Notes: a model not told the origin generated them from the sequence alone. A stretch of 12,991 nt of DNA from JBQTGK01 sp052400665 (GCA_052400665.1 JBQTGK010000019.1); one strand, 5' to 3'; positions 1-8,434 are shown, counted from the stretch's first letter. Numbers and translations: made by a program.

Positions 1-77
1 AAAGAGAAAGCCCCTCCGGCTAGAGGAGAAGAAAGAAAATTAAAGATCCAAAAAGCAAAATCCAAAGTGTCGAAAAG
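1..77 (+). repeat. Left arm of 77-bp perfect terminal inverted repeat
   Basis: Bases 1-77 are the exact reverse complement of 12915-12991; the match stops at base 78 (A here, where the other arm would require T). The arm is purine-rich and non-coding. Read on the minus strand it contains a short hairpin (6-bp stem with one G-U pair, positions 11-28) followed by a pyrimidine-rich tail. No transposase or target-site duplication is visible. It is probably a dispersed intergenic repeat at which the sequence was cut or the assembly ended. Confidence 0.95.
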
Positions 78-82
78 AGCTG

Positions 83-102
83 CACTGAGCGTAGTCGAAG
101 TG
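83..102 (+). repeat. Dispersed REP-like intergenic motif
   Basis: CACTGAGCGTAGTCGAAGTG resembles a short motif that recurs in intergenic DNA of many Bacteroidetes/Flavobacteria (from memory, not searched). Its ends pair only weakly (CACT/AGTG). The 11-mer GTGTCGAAAAG lies on both sides, at 67-77 and 100-110, as if this unit sits inside or between short direct repeats. The right-hand repeat copy lacks it. Confidence 0.5.
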
Positions 103-125
103 TCGAAAAGTCGAAAGGTGAAAAA

Positions 126-145
126 GTCCAAAGTTTGCAGTCATC
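126..145 (+). repeat. Inner inverted-repeat block, left copy
   Basis: Twenty bases here are the exact reverse complement of 12864-12883. With the 77-bp outer arm this makes a composite repeat of two conserved blocks separated by a variable purine-rich middle. The unit is about 145 bp on the left and 128 bp on the right. Bases 146-228 beyond it hold no gene; there is only a weak 6-bp hairpin at 179-201. Confidence 0.85.
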
Positions 146-228
146 TGCTCAAAGCCCTGAAAATAAACCATTATTCCAGCTCATAAAAGTTTTTGGTGAG
201 CAAGTATAAATTAATCAATAAAAACAAA

Positions 229-259
229 CTTGTTAAATAATAAATAATCTGTATATTTG
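229..259 (+). promoter_or_regulatory. Bacteroidota-type promoter for the HAD phosphatase gene
   Basis: TATATTTG at 252-259 matches the Bacteroidota -7 consensus TAnnTTTG exactly. CTTG at 229-232, 19 bases upstream, is a reasonable -33 element (consensus TTTG). Transcription would start about 265, leaving a leader of roughly 30 nt. No clear Shine-Dalgarno sequence precedes the start codon, as is usual in this phylum. Confidence 0.55.
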
Positions 260-293
260 AATCTACTCACTTTAAAACCATTTTATTGTAATT

Positions 294-689
294 ATGATTA
301 TAGCCATAGACTTCGACGGAACCATAGTAGAGCAAAAATACCCGAAAATAGGACGAGAGATTCCATTTGCCTGTGCTACCTTAAAAATGCTGCAAGAAGA
401 AGGACACCAATTAATATTATGGACCTACCGTTGTGGCAGGGAACTTGATCAGGCCGTTGAGTTTTGCCGGAGTAAGGGTGTTGAGTTTTATGCGGTGAAT
501 AAAAATTACCCTGAAGAGGTGTTCGACGAATCTATCAGTCGAAAAGTTAAAGCCGATTTATATATCGACGATTTGAATTATGGCGGTTTACCCGATTGGG
601 GTGAAATTTATGCCGGTATTAATGGTGTTGAAACTAAGAATAAGCAGGTTAAGAGAAAGAAAGGATTTCGACTGTTTGGAAAAAGTTAA
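294..689 (+). CDS. BT0820-like HAD-superfamily phosphatase
   Basis: This is a cytoplasmic 131-residue HAD-type hydrolase, probably a small-molecule phosphatase of unknown substrate. Motif I is DFDGT at residues 6-10, with D6 the expected nucleophile and D8 the expected acid/base. Motif II is T44 in LWTYR. The motif III lysine is K84 or K86, and motif IV is the D92-D93 pair in LYIDD. There is no cap domain, which fits the short BT0820 family of Bacteroidetes. The C-terminal 20 residues are strongly basic (KRKKGFRLFGK) and look like a disordered tail. The start at 294 is set by motif I lying immediately after it. The gene has its own promoter and terminator and sits 207 bp before the regulator gene, so it is probably not part of the PUL. 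Confidence 0.85.
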   Translation: MIIAIDFDGTIVEQKYPKIGREIPFACATLKMLQEEGHQLILWTYRCGRELDQAVEFCRSKGVEFYAVNKNYPEEVFDESISRKVKADLYIDDLNYGGLPDWGEIYAGINGVETKNKQVKRKKGFRLFGKS

Positions 690-723
690 TCTTTCTAATG
701 ATGCCTGTTGGCTAATCTAATAG

Positions 724-756
724 AATGCTCTTTACTATTTGTAAAGGGCATTTTTT
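724..756 (+). terminator. Rho-independent terminator of the HAD gene
   Basis: A 12-bp stem (724-735 with 741-752, one G-U pair) has a 5-nt loop TATTT and is followed by a T run to 756. It lies 35 bp after the stop codon and separates this gene from the regulator. Confidence 0.8.
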
Positions 757-811
757 AGTTTAGCGTAAAGTCTGAGTATTTAAAACTTTACAATTGTTAT
801 TTTGTGAAATT

Positions 812-860
812 CCCCCTGTTTATGGATTTAAAATTTCTGCATTTAACTATTTTAATTTCG
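812..860 (+). promoter_or_regulatory. Possible HTCS gene promoter with a C-rich half-site
   Basis: TAATTTCG at 853-860 matches the -7 consensus TAnnTTTG at 7 of 8 positions; no good -33 box is visible. CCCCCTG at 812-818 resembles the CCCCTGG half of the element duplicated before susC. The site could allow autoregulation, but it is a single short match in otherwise AT-rich DNA. The rest of 757-895 shows nothing recognisable. Confidence 0.3.
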
Positions 861-895
861 TAATATGCACGTGAAAACCCATTCTAAAAGAAAGC

Positions 896-3800
896 ATGAA
901 AAAACTAATCTTCATTATTCTGTTTGTTTTGCAAATGGGACTCGTAAGTGCCGAAGAGTTTATCTTCGAAAAAATTACCAGCCAGCAGGGATTATCGCAA
1001 AACGATGTGAACTGTATATTTCAGGATCATAACGGCTTTTTATGGATTGGAACCAATGATGGTTTAAACCGATACGATGGTTACTCTTTTAAGACGTATC
1101 GGATAGATACTAATAAATCGAAGGGGGAAGGTCTTTCCAGCAACCTGGTGTTTCAAATAAAAGAGGATAAAAAAGGTCGTTTGTGGATTGCCACCTCTAA
1201 CGAAGGGGTTTGTGTATTTAATTTATGCACCGAAGAATTTACTCAGATCAGGAATACATCCTCGAATCCGATTCGTCTGGCCGATAACAGAATATTGGAT
1301 TTAGAATGCATGAACGATGGAAGCGTATGGATTGCAACAGAAAAAGGGGTGACAATTATTACCGAGCAAAATGGAAAGTTTGAAACGACTAATTTAATTT
1401 CGCTGGCTCAAACTCCTCTTGTTTCAAAGGCTTGTAATGTGGTAGTGGAAGATAATCAGGGGCGAAAATGCTTAGGACTACACGATGGATTAATAGTTTG
1501 CAAAACCAATAATACATTACTAGAATGCATAGAAATTGCCGGGCTCGAAGATTTTAATGTCAGATGTATTTTACCAGCTTACAATGGGTATATAATAGGA
1601 ACAGGAGAAGGTCTTTTTTTTCTTGATAATGTAAAGGAAGATCTTGGCAAGAGTAAATTGATACAAATAAATGATTTACCAGCTACTGAGATTTATTTAG
1701 ATGAGAGGAAAAATTTATTTGTGGCTTCGCAGCTTAAACTGTTGGTTTACTCTTGCGATTGTGCGAAGAATAAGTTTGTGCTGAATACTGAAATTAATCA
1801 GGGAAGAACAAAAGCCGATTTGAGTAGTAATATGGTAATGAGTATTTATGGAGACTCATCGGGAATTATATGGATTGGGACCAATGGCGGAGGACTGAAC
1901 AAATACAATCCCAAACGAAAAAAAATCGGTCACTACAAGAATACCAGCCTGCCTGGTAGTCTTTCGAGTAATAAGATTAGATCGGTTTTTGAGGATAGCA
2001 ATAAAAATATCTGGATCGGAACAGAAGGAGGGGGAGTAAACTTTCTGAACACCAGTAAAGGGAGAAATTTTGAGTCTGGATTTGAACACTATTTTGTGAA
2101 CGAATATCAAGTTGAAAATAGAATCTACTCCATTATTGAAACCGATAAAGAAAATGGAGAGTCAGAGATCTGGGCTGGTGCCGCATTTCCGCAAACTTTA
2201 GAGTGTTTTAAAAATTCGGATCAACTGTCGCCAATAAGTAAGGAAGAACTATGCGATAAAATTTCTGCATCCATTTTTACCTCTTTAAAAGATAAAGATG
2301 GTAATATATGGCTGGGAACCTATGGATCGAAAGGTTTATATAAATATGAAAAGAAAGAGGGGAAATATCATTTACTAAATTACAAAGCAAAAGCAATTGA
2401 GGGAGGTTTATCGTCTAATATTATTCGTAGTCTTTTACAGGATTCTATGGGCAATATGTGGATAGGTACCGATGCAGGTATCAACCTTTTAACGGTTGAG
2501 GAGCTAAAAAAAGAAAAGCCATTTTTTAAAGTTTTCAGGAATAATAGAGCGGATAAAAACTCTTTAAGTAACGATTATATATTACCACTTTTTATATCCT
2601 CGAAAGGAGATTTATGGGCCGGAACAATGGGAGGTGGACTTAATCGTGTCAATTGTCATGAAACTATCGATTCCATTACGTTTACCCGATTTGATACCTC
2701 CGATGGATTTCCCAATAATGTGATTAAAGGAATTCTGGAAGATGAGGAGGGAAATTTGTGGATATCATCGAATAAGGGCTTAAGTAAGTTCAATACTGAG
2801 AACTACAGCATTATGAATTACGATGTGAGTGATGGTTTACAGGATAATGAGTTTAGTGAGCTGGCATGCTGTAAGCTAAGCGATGGAATGATGATTTTTG
2901 GAGGTGTAAATGGTTTTAATACTTTTTATCCCGAAGAGATAAATGCCGATATGATGCCACCTAAAGTTGCGTTTACCGATTTACAGGTGCTTAACAAATC
3001 TGTTAAAGTAGGCGAACTTGTAAATAAGCGAGAGGTTCTTACTAAGGCAATTAACCAAACCCAAAGGATAAAATTAAAATATTCGGAGAACAGTTTTGCC
3101 ATTTATTTTTCGGCCTTACATTTTTCTGCTCCCACAAAAAACAAGTACAAATACATGCTCGAAGGTTTCGACGAAGATTGGATTATTAAAAATTCCGACG
3201 AGAGATTTGCCAAATACACCAGTCTTGATCCCGGAACTTATGTCTTTAAGTTGTATGCTTCCAATAACGATGGAATATGGTCTGAGAAAGCCCGTGAAAT
3301 TGAAGTCCTTGTTGTGCCACCCTGGTGGAAAAGTAATGCTGCAATGGTAATTTATTTAATAGTGCTGGTTTATATTTTATGGTTTTTTCAGCGTTTCTCT
3401 TTTATCAGGATAAAACAGAAAAATGATCTTCTGATGGAACATTTCGAGAAAGAGAAAATTGAGGAATTAAATCAGATGAAATTTCGATTTTTTACGAATA
3501 TATCACACGAATTCAGAACTCCACTAACTCTTATTATTGGTTCAGTGCAAAAATTGCTTCAGCGGGAAGAAGAATTATCGCCTAAGGCAAAAGCAAAATG
3601 TATGGCCATACAGCGAAACTCTGCACTTATGCTCCGATTAATAAATCAGCTGATGGATTTTAGGAAAATGGAGCACGATAAAATGAGTTTATCAGTAAGG
3701 CATTTAAATATAGTAGAATTGTTAAAAGAAATTTATTCTTCCTTTGCCGAGGTGGCTTCCAATAAAAATATTCAGTTCAATTTTTCGCTTAAGGAACAGG

Positions 3801-5050
3801 AAGCTTATGTATGGATTGATAGCGATAAAATTGAAAAAATAGTGTACAACCTACTCTCCAATGCCTTTAAATTTACAAAGGCAGGAGGACAAATTGATTT
3901 GATTCTTCACTTAGAAAGCAATCATATTCTTATTCAGGTTAAGGATAATGGCATAGGAATTCCCCAGGAAATGCAGCCTCATGTTTTTGAACGATTTTAT
4001 CAGGGAGACAAATTAAAACAGGCCGATAGTAACGGAACGGGAATTGGCTTGTCTTTCTCAAAGGGACTGGCCGAATTACATGGAGGTGAAATTAGCTTTA
4101 ACAGTGCCGAAGGAGTAGGTAGTTGTTTTGAATTAAAGCTTAAAAGGGGAAAAGAACATTACAAATTATCTGATCTTGAAAAAGATCAATCTGAAGGTGT
4201 AAAATCGATTGCCAAAATAAAAATGCTTGAAGAAACTTATACTTCTAAAGATCTGAAGAACGATTTTGATGCAAAACCAAATCATTACAAGCTCCTTATT
4301 GTGGAGGATAATGATGAATTGTTGAATTTTTTAAGCGAATCTTTTGGCGATTATTATGAGGTTTACAGGGCTATTAATGGCCAGGAGGGAATAAATATGG
4401 CCGAACAATATGATGTTGATATTATTGTAAGTGATGTTGCCATGCCTGTAAAAGATGGTTTTCAGCTTTGCAAGGAAATTAGAACTAAGGAACAAACCAG
4501 TCATATTCCTATTATTTTACTTACAGCCAAAACTTCGGCCGAAGATTCCATAAAAGGTTTTCAGCTGGGTGCCGATGCTTATGTACCAAAACCTTTCGAT
4601 TTACAAGTGCTGGAAGCGCAAATTGCAAGTGTTTTAAAAAATAGAGATGAGCTAAAACAAAGATTCCGAAAATCAATAGAGATAACACCTTCGGAGGTGA
4701 CCACAACATCTTTTGATGAGAAATTCCTGAATAAGTTACTTGTGATTATTGAAGATAACATCTCAAATTTTGAATTCTCGGTGGAGAAATTAGCAAGTTT
4801 ATATGGTATGCCGCAGGTAAATATCAATAAAAAGTTAAAAGCATTAACCGGACATACGGCCAGTGCCTTTATTCGTAATGTTCGTTTAAAGCGCGCCTGC
4901 CAATTATTAAAAACCGGCAGATATACAGTTGCCGATGTAACTTATGAAGTTGGTTTTTCCGATTTAAAATATTTTAGGTCTTGTTTTAAAAAGGAATTTA
5001 AGCTTAATCCGTCGGAATATGCTAAGGAAAAAATGAAGCCTGAAAAATGA
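896..5050 (+). CDS. Hybrid two-component system sensor/regulator (HTCS)
   Basis: This one-protein signalling system senses a glycan fragment in the periplasm and regulates PUL transcription. A signal/anchor segment spans residues 1-19. Two beta-propellers of Reg_prop repeats (LSSN...D..G.lWIGT..GLn type) fill about 30-720. A Y_Y_Y domain follows at about 724-809 and a transmembrane helix at about 815-834. A coiled-coil linker leads to HisKA with the phospho-acceptor H871 (SHEFRTPLT). The kinase ATPase domain has an N box at 985-993, DNGIGIP at 1017-1023 and GTGIG at 1047-1051. The receiver domain (about 1131-1248) has the acidic pair E1137/D1138, acceptor D1180, T1210 and K1232. An AraC-type HTH domain occupies about 1277-1384. 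All key residues are present and the length is normal for an HTCS. The downstream susC operon is its probable target. Confidence 0.96.
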   Translation: MKKLIFIILFVLQMGLVSAEEFIFEKITSQQGLSQNDVNCIFQDHNGFLWIGTNDGLNRYDGYSFKTYRIDTNKSKGEGLSSNLVFQIKEDKKGRLWIATSNEGVCVFNLCTEEFTQIRNTSSNPIRLADNRILDLECMNDGSVWIATEKGVTIITEQNGKFETTNLISLAQTPLVSKACNVVVEDNQGRKCLGLHDGLIVCKTNNTLLECIEIAGLEDFNVRCILPAYNGYIIGTGEGLFFLDNVKEDLGKSKLIQINDLPATEIYLDERKNLFVASQLKLLVYSCDCAKNKFVLNTEINQGRTKADLSSNMVMSIYGDSSGIIWIGTNGGGLNKYNPKRKKIGHYKNTSLPGSLSSNKIRSVFEDSNKNIWIGTEGGGVNFLNTSKGRNFESGFEHYFVNEYQVENRIYSIIETDKENGESEIWAGAAFPQTLECFKNSDQLSPISKEELCDKISASIFTSLKDKDGNIWLGTYGSKGLYKYEKKEGKYHLLNYKAKAIEGGLSSNIIRSLLQDSMGNMWIGTDAGINLLTVEELKKEKPFFKVFRNNRADKNSLSNDYILPLFISSKGDLWAGTMGGGLNRVNCHETIDSITFTRFDTSDGFPNNVIKGILEDEEGNLWISSNKGLSKFNTENYSIMNYDVSDGLQDNEFSELACCKLSDGMMIFGGVNGFNTFYPEEINADMMPPKVAFTDLQVLNKSVKVGELVNKREVLTKAINQTQRIKLKYSENSFAIYFSALHFSAPTKNKYKYMLEGFDEDWIIKNSDERFAKYTSLDPGTYVFKLYASNNDGIWSEKAREIEVLVVPPWWKSNAAMVIYLIVLVYILWFFQRFSFIRIKQKNDLLMEHFEKEKIEELNQMKFRFFTNISHEFRTPLTLIIGSVQKLLQREEELSPKAKAKCMAIQRNSALMLRLINQLMDFRKMEHDKMSLSVRHLNIVELLKEIYSSFAEVASNKNIQFNFSLKEQEAYVWIDSDKIEKIVYNLLSNAFKFTKAGGQIDLILHLESNHILIQVKDNGIGIPQEMQPHVFERFYQGDKLKQADSNGTGIGLSFSKGLAELHGGEISFNSAEGVGSCFELKLKRGKEHYKLSDLEKDQSEGVKSIAKIKMLEETYTSKDLKNDFDAKPNHYKLLIVEDNDELLNFLSESFGDYYEVYRAINGQEGINMAEQYDVDIIVSDVAMPVKDGFQLCKEIRTKEQTSHIPIILLTAKTSAEDSIKGFQLGADAYVPKPFDLQVLEAQIASVLKNRDELKQRFRKSIEITPSEVTTTSFDEKFLNKLLVIIEDNISNFEFSVEKLASLYGMPQVNINKKLKALTGHTASAFIRNVRLKRACQLLKTGRYTVADVTYEVGFSDLKYFRSCFKKEFKLNPSEYAKEKMKPEK

Positions 5051-5075
5051 AAATAAAATAGAAAGAGTTAGTGAG

Positions 5076-5113
5076 TGCGGGCCATGAAATGAGATCATGG
5101 CCCGCATTTTTTT
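5076..5113 (+). terminator. Strong rho-independent terminator after the HTCS gene
   Basis: A perfect 12-bp GC-rich stem (TGCGGGCCATGA at 5076-5087 with 5095-5106) has a 7-nt loop and is followed by seven T. It isolates the regulator transcript from the susC operon. Confidence 0.93.
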
Positions 5114-5168
5114 GTTTTTCACAAGCTGTTTTATCTCTTTGTAAATAAGGCTTTTTATACAATTACTC

Positions 5169-5193
5169 CCCCTGGATTGTAAAAAAATACCCC
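5169..5193 (+). promoter_or_regulatory. Candidate HTCS operator, distal copy
   Basis: CCCCTGG at 5169-5175 is followed 19 bases later (start to start) by TACCCC at 5188-5193, with an A-rich spacer. The same arrangement recurs at 5276-5301. The two C-rich half-sites lie about two helical turns apart, as expected for a dimeric AraC-type activator binding direct repeats. Binding is inferred. Confidence 0.45.
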
Positions 5194-5229
5194 TCAAATT
5201 ATCTTTTTAAAAAATTAAGAAAAAGCCGA

Positions 5230-5246
5230 TTTTCGAAAACGTTTCC
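5230..5246 (+). promoter_or_regulatory. Overlapping palindromes between the two C-rich elements
   Basis: TTTTCGAAAA (5230-5239) is a perfect palindrome and overlaps AAACGTTT (5237-5244). The wider GAAAACGTTTCC at 5235-5246 is symmetric at 10 of 12 positions and resembles a LacI-family operator core. It may bind a second regulator, but short AT-rich palindromes arise easily by chance. Confidence 0.25.
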
Positions 5247-5275
5247 TTTCTCAAAAAAGACCCCATATATTCACA

Positions 5276-5302
5276 CCCCTGGCTTTGCCAAAAATTACCC
5301 CC
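5276..5302 (+). promoter_or_regulatory. Candidate HTCS operator, promoter-proximal copy
   Basis: CCCCTGG at 5276-5282 is followed 20 bases later by TACCCCC at 5296-5302. The spacer also shares TTG and an A run with the distal copy. The second half-site ends 22 bases before the -7 box, so it overlaps the expected -33 region, where an activator would contact RNA polymerase. A further CCCC at 5261-5264 lies just upstream. Confidence 0.5.
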
Positions 5303-5324
5303 TTCTGAAAGAAATGCACAGGCT

Positions 5325-5332
5325 TATATTTG
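5325..5332 (+). promoter_or_regulatory. -7 box of the susC operon promoter
   Basis: TATATTTG matches TAnnTTTG exactly and is identical to the -7 box before the HAD gene. No good TTTG -33 box exists; the C-rich element occupies that place, which fits an activator-dependent promoter. The predicted leader to the susC start is about 20 nt. Confidence 0.6.
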
Positions 5333-5359
5333 AGCATGATTAACTAAACTTTTAATTTT

Positions 5360-8300
5360 ATGAAACAAAAGAAATTTTTCTATTTGCTAGGGAAGAAAAG
5401 TCAATTGGGACTTATTCTAACTCTATTGCTCATGTTTAACTTTAGTGCATTTGCGCAAAACCAAATACAAGGGCTTGTAACAGATGAAGAAAATTTAGCG
5501 CTTCCCGGCGTAACCGTAATTGTTAAGGGAACCACTAATGGTACCGTTACAGATATAGATGGAAAATACTCTATTTCTGCAAACGATGGAGATATTTTGG
5601 TATTTAGTTTTATTGGACTGGTAACTCAGGAAATTAGTGCCAAAGGATCAAATTTGAATGTACAAATGAAGAACGATGCTATTAGTCTTAATGAAGTTGT
5701 AGCGGTAGGTTACGGAGTTAAGAAAAAAAGTGTTGTTACCGGTTCTATTAGTAGTATGGATTCGGAGGATATCCTGCAATCCAGACCTGCAGATATAAAT
5801 CAGGCTTTTACCGGACGTGCAGCCGGAGTCGTGGTTTCTCAATCTTCGGGTCAGCCAGGATCTAGTCCTAAAATTACAATTCGTGGAGTGGGTACCAATG
5901 GTAACTCAAATCCATTATATGTAATTGATGGTTTGCCAATGGACGATATGAATTCAGTGAATCCAAATGATATTGAATCACTACAGGTATTGAAAGATGC
6001 AACTTCGGCGGCTATTTATGGTGCCAGAGCTGCTAATGGTGTTATCTTAATTACCACTAAAAAAGGTAAAAAAGGTGAAACAACTCTTACGTACGACGGT
6101 TTTTATGGTGTACAGTCGGCTTTTAATCAGCCAGACCTGCTAAACACCGATGAGTATCTTACCTTAATGAAAGAGTATTATGCAAACGATGGATCTGAAT
6201 ATCCTGCATCAATGCCAACACAAAATAATGGTATTGATACCGATTGGTTAGATGCGATTACTTCTACAGCTCCGGTTCAGGAACACAATGTTACCGCAAC
6301 CATGGGTAGCGAAAAAGGAAGTGTATTATTATCACTGGGCTATCGTAATCAGGATGGTATCATTGGTGGAGATTTGGATAAATCTTTCTTTAAGCGTTAC
6401 AACGCCAGAATGAATGCCTCTTTTGATATTAACGAACATGTAACTGTGGGTGCTAATATCAACTTTACACATATCGATAAAGGTGGTATTGCAACTGGAA
6501 CGAATGGATACAATGCTGTTTACTATGGTTTACTAATGGATCCTACGACTCCTGTTTATGGTGATGGTCAGGTTCCTGCGGATGAGAGTGGTTATGGAGT
6601 TACTTCTGTGCCATTTACCAGAATGTGGAATCCAATGTCATTTATGTCTATTAGTTCGAACGGATATAACAGAAGCGAAAGAGTATATGGTAATACTTAT
6701 GCAAAAATTACGTTCTTAAAAGATTTTGTTTTTAAAACAGATTTTGCGGCTAATTTTAATAGCGGCAGAAGCAGAAGTTTTAATCCAAAATATTTCCACA
6801 ACGCTTCTAGTTTTTCGGATGTTAACAGAGTAAATCAAAATTCATACGGCTCGGCCTTTTGGCAGTGGGAGAATACGTTAACCTACACAAAAGATTTAGG
6901 AGATCACCACATTACAGCTTTAGTAGGTACATCGGCTTCTGAGAATACCTATGAAAATTTAGGTGGTTCCAGAACTGCTTATCCTGCCGAAGCAGATACA
7001 AATGATAATTTCTGGTGGTTGAATTCTGGTAGCTCCGAGGGTGCTACTAACTACGGTACAGCAAATCCAGTACATACCATTTCTTCTTATTTTGGTCGAT
7101 TGAGTTATAATTATCAGGAAAAATACATGGCCGAAATTGTAATGCGTCGTGATGGTAGTTCTAATTTTGGTCCAAACGATAGATATGCTGTTTTTCCTGG
7201 TGTTAGTTTTGGTTGGAATGTATCGAACGAGGATTTCTGGAACATTGAAAATTTTGATGTGTTAAAACTTCGTGCCAGCTGGGGACAGAATGGTAACGAG
7301 TCAATTAGTCCTTTCTCATATACATCAACAATTGCTAACGACCGATACTACACTCTTGGTGGGGGTTCTGTTATAACCGGATCTTCTCCTTCCAACCTGG
7401 TAAATCCTAATGTAAAATGGGAAACCAGTGAGCAATTAAATATTGGTGCAGATATGACTTTCTATAATGGTAAAGTAAGGGCGAGCGCTGATTATTATAC
7501 TAAAACTACCAAAGACTTGTTGTTTAAGCGTACTGTAGAGGCTGTTAGAGGTAATGATGCTCCTTACTACAATTCCGGAGAGATTAAAAATACCGGTTTC
7601 GAATTCCAAATTGGATATAACTTTAAAGTAGGTGAAGTAGATTTTGCAGTTAATGCCAACGCTTCCTACCTTAAAAACGAAGTTAAAAAAGTGGGTAACG
7701 ATAACGGATACGAAGAAGGTGGATATTGGAAAAACTCAACCAATGTAACTCGTATGCAGGAAGGATTACCTATCGGAACTTTCTGGGGATACAAGATTGA
7801 TGGAATCTTCCAAAATGAATCTGAAATTAATAGTGTAATGTATCCAAATGCACAGCCTGGTGATTTTAAATGGCACGATACCAATGGAGATGGGGAAATT
7901 ACTCCTGATGATAGAACAGATATTGGTAATCCATGGCCAAAATGGACGTATGGTGTAAGCATTAATGCAAAATGGAATGGTTTCGATTTTAGCATGATGA
8001 TGCACGGAAAAGCCGATGTTGATGTATGGATGGCTCAGTATAGAGATGAGGCTTATGGTCGTTCAAACTTACCTGATTTCTGGTTAAACAGATGGCAAAA
8101 AGAAGGCGATAACAATGGAGTGCCAAGATTGACTTTAAACGATCCTAATAATAATGTTAGAAATGCTTCAGAATTTCATGTTAAAGATGCCTCTTTCTTT
8201 AAAATTGGAACTATGGAATTGGGATATACATTACCAAACAGATGGATCAATGCAGTAAAACTATCGAAAGTAAGAATTTATGCTGCTGCCGATAATGTGG

Positions 8301-8434
8301 CTGTATTTACCGACTATCCAATGTTCGATCCTGAAGTTGGTGCAATGGAAGGGAATATTCTGAATACAGGATTGGATTACTCAATGTACCCACAAGCAAG
8401 AACTGTAAGATTTGGTCTTAACGTAGGATTCTAA
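5360..8434 (+). CDS. SusC-like TonB-dependent outer-membrane transporter
   Basis: This 1024-residue outer-membrane porin imports oligosaccharides, driven by TonB, with SusD as its lid. The signal peptide ends at AFA-Q (about residue 33). A carboxypeptidase-regulatory-like domain follows (about 36-110; start LPGVTVIVKGT). Next come a TonB-box-like segment (EVVAVGYG) and the plug domain with the SusC hallmarks ITIRG, PLYVIDG and DATSAAIYGARAANGVI. A long beta-barrel ends in RFGLNVGF with the usual C-terminal phenylalanine. There is no STN domain, which fits control by an HTCS rather than by an ECF sigma/anti-sigma pair. A calcium-loop-like segment DTNGDGEITPDD at 840-851 probably lies in an extracellular loop, as is common in SusC proteins. 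It is the first gene of the operon and its length is normal. The family is certain; the substrate is inferred only from the enzymes downstream. Confidence 0.97.
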   Translation: MKQKKFFYLLGKKSQLGLILTLLLMFNFSAFAQNQIQGLVTDEENLALPGVTVIVKGTTNGTVTDIDGKYSISANDGDILVFSFIGLVTQEISAKGSNLNVQMKNDAISLNEVVAVGYGVKKKSVVTGSISSMDSEDILQSRPADINQAFTGRAAGVVVSQSSGQPGSSPKITIRGVGTNGNSNPLYVIDGLPMDDMNSVNPNDIESLQVLKDATSAAIYGARAANGVILITTKKGKKGETTLTYDGFYGVQSAFNQPDLLNTDEYLTLMKEYYANDGSEYPASMPTQNNGIDTDWLDAITSTAPVQEHNVTATMGSEKGSVLLSLGYRNQDGIIGGDLDKSFFKRYNARMNASFDINEHVTVGANINFTHIDKGGIATGTNGYNAVYYGLLMDPTTPVYGDGQVPADESGYGVTSVPFTRMWNPMSFMSISSNGYNRSERVYGNTYAKITFLKDFVFKTDFAANFNSGRSRSFNPKYFHNASSFSDVNRVNQNSYGSAFWQWENTLTYTKDLGDHHITALVGTSASENTYENLGGSRTAYPAEADTNDNFWWLNSGSSEGATNYGTANPVHTISSYFGRLSYNYQEKYMAEIVMRRDGSSNFGPNDRYAVFPGVSFGWNVSNEDFWNIENFDVLKLRASWGQNGNESISPFSYTSTIANDRYYTLGGGSVITGSSPSNLVNPNVKWETSEQLNIGADMTFYNGKVRASADYYTKTTKDLLFKRTVEAVRGNDAPYYNSGEIKNTGFEFQIGYNFKVGEVDFAVNANASYLKNEVKKVGNDNGYEEGGYWKNSTNVTRMQEGLPIGTFWGYKIDGIFQNESEINSVMYPNAQPGDFKWHDTNGDGEITPDDRTDIGNPWPKWTYGVSINAKWNGFDFSMMMHGKADVDVWMAQYRDEAYGRSNLPDFWLNRWQKEGDNNGVPRLTLNDPNNNVRNASEFHVKDASFFKIGTMELGYTLPNRWINAVKLSKVRIYAAADNVAVFTDYPMFDPEVGAMEGNILNTGLDYSMYPQARTVRFGLNVGF

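Noticed and set aside
67..120. CRISPR-like short repeats (GTGTCGAAAAG)
   Set aside because: Only two exact 11-base copies exist, without regular spacers or cas genes.
179..201. Terminator or riboswitch before the HAD gene
   Set aside because: The stem is only 6 bp with a G-U pair and no T tract follows; nothing matches a known riboswitch core.
257..448. 63-residue reading frame overlapping the HAD gene
   Set aside because: It overlaps the HAD gene in another frame, has no family features, and the HAD frame carries all four catalytic motifs.
1856..2110. Minus-strand reading frames inside the HTCS gene (also 4521-4827 and 4964-5197)
   Set aside because: They lie opposite well-conserved propeller, receiver and HTH coding sequence, with no promoter or recognisable protein features.
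7666..8005. Minus-strand reading frames inside the SusC gene
   Set aside because: They are antisense to conserved barrel sequence; composition is what a complementary reading would give.
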